In this document: piece after piece, positions 49,856 to 49,962 of the stretch | Layout of the letters: every line of letters starts with the position of its first letter | Position numbering within the stretch: the stretch's first letter is position 1 | Assembly: GCA_021814355.1 (NCBI GenBank) | Contig: JAKAIJ010000001.1 | Coordinates: 1-49,962, forward strand | Source: Acidobacteriota bacterium | GTDB lineage: Bacteria; Acidobacteriota; UBA4820; DSQY01 | Direction of reading: 5' to 3' | Length of the DNA stretch: 49,962 nt | The notes under the pieces: generated by a model | Database searches by the model: none | Told to the model about the DNA's origin: nothing | The model's input: the letters and a program-made list of their open reading frames with translations, nothing else | Program-made: the position numbers and the translations under genes

Positions 49856-49962
49856 AGGGTAGGGGCTCGGGCCGCCAAGGGCTCCCGGCGCGTTGCCCCC
49901 CGGGCCGGTGCAGATTCACGAAGGCCCGAGGCAGGCGTGCGGGACGGCACGCAGACGAGGGC
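49807..49962. mobile_element. Left end of a second IS5-type element, truncated by the window
   Basis: The terminal repeat and 49 bases of internal sequence match the 275-bp element at 44791. Beyond 49856 the sequence differs, so it is a different member, possibly longer and with a transposase outside the window. It is preceded by TTA (49804-49806). It lies just upstream of the first gene of the run and could separate it from, or supply, a promoter. No open frame resembling a transposase was found in the 156 bases visible. Confidence 0.7.

Noticed and set aside
1..49962. tRNA, rRNA, CRISPR arrays, toxin-antitoxin or phage genes
   Set aside because: None seen; the intergenic gaps are short and show no spacer-repeat or cloverleaf-like structure.

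Overview
The window is one very dense surface-polysaccharide (O-antigen or capsule type) gene cluster from a GC-rich bacterium. Every gene I can support is on the minus strand, so transcription runs from the right end (about 49.8 kb) to the left end (position 1). The organism is not identifiable from the sequence. Strong GC bias, GTG and other non-ATG starts, and the gene set (two-step Wzx/Wzy assembly, nonulosonic acid and amidino-sugar genes) fit a GC-rich Gram-negative-type or deep-branching environmental lineage. I saw no rRNA, tRNA, CRISPR or phage gene. No gene-free stretch exceeds 300 bases; the longest (44787-45065) is filled by a small transposable element. Other gaps are about 5-160 bases.

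Right end (45.1-49.8 kb): dTDP-6-deoxyhexose genes (rfbC-like, rfbD, rfbB; no rfbA in the window), a first O-antigen ligase/polymerase-like protein and an unknown exported protein. A 275-bp inverted-repeat element with a TTA target duplication follows, then two tandem paralogous nucleotidyltransferase-fold proteins. 39.4-42.3 kb: three genes of a 2,3-diacetamido-uronic acid pathway (WbpA-, WlbA/WbpB- and WlbB/WbpD-like). 22.9-39.2 kb: an almost complete GDP-route legionaminic-acid pathway (LegF, LegI, LegG, NeuD-like acetyltransferase, PtmE, LegB, LegC, and a PtmA-like SDR). Set inside it are a PseA/HisH/HisF amidotransferase set and an unusual acyl-carrier module: a KASIII homologue with Ser in place of the catalytic Cys, an ACP and a hexapeptide acyltransferase. 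An MBOAT plus SGNH-type O-acylation pair is also there.

Left part (0-22.9 kb): Wzx flippase, four GT4 glycosyltransferases, an uncharacterised GT-B-like protein, a Wzy polymerase, AsnB-type amidotransferase, Rmd and Gmd (GDP-D-rhamnose), and a second amidotransferase set (WbpG/HisH/HisF). It also has a methyltransferase, a PglC-type initiating sugar transferase, a WbpM-like UDP-sugar 4,6-dehydratase, an aldo-keto reductase split by an in-frame TAG, and an orphan thiamine-diphosphate E1 alpha/beta pair without E2 or E3.

Read together, the cluster should build a repeat unit on undecaprenyl phosphate from 6-deoxyhexoses, diacetamido-uronic acid (amidinated and/or amidated) and an amidinated, unusually acylated legionaminic-type nonulosonic acid, then flip and polymerise it. 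The most unusual parts are the Ser-type KASIII/ACP module, the orphan E1 pair, and the presence of two amidino-transferase sets whose HisF subunits have each lost a different cyclase aspartate.
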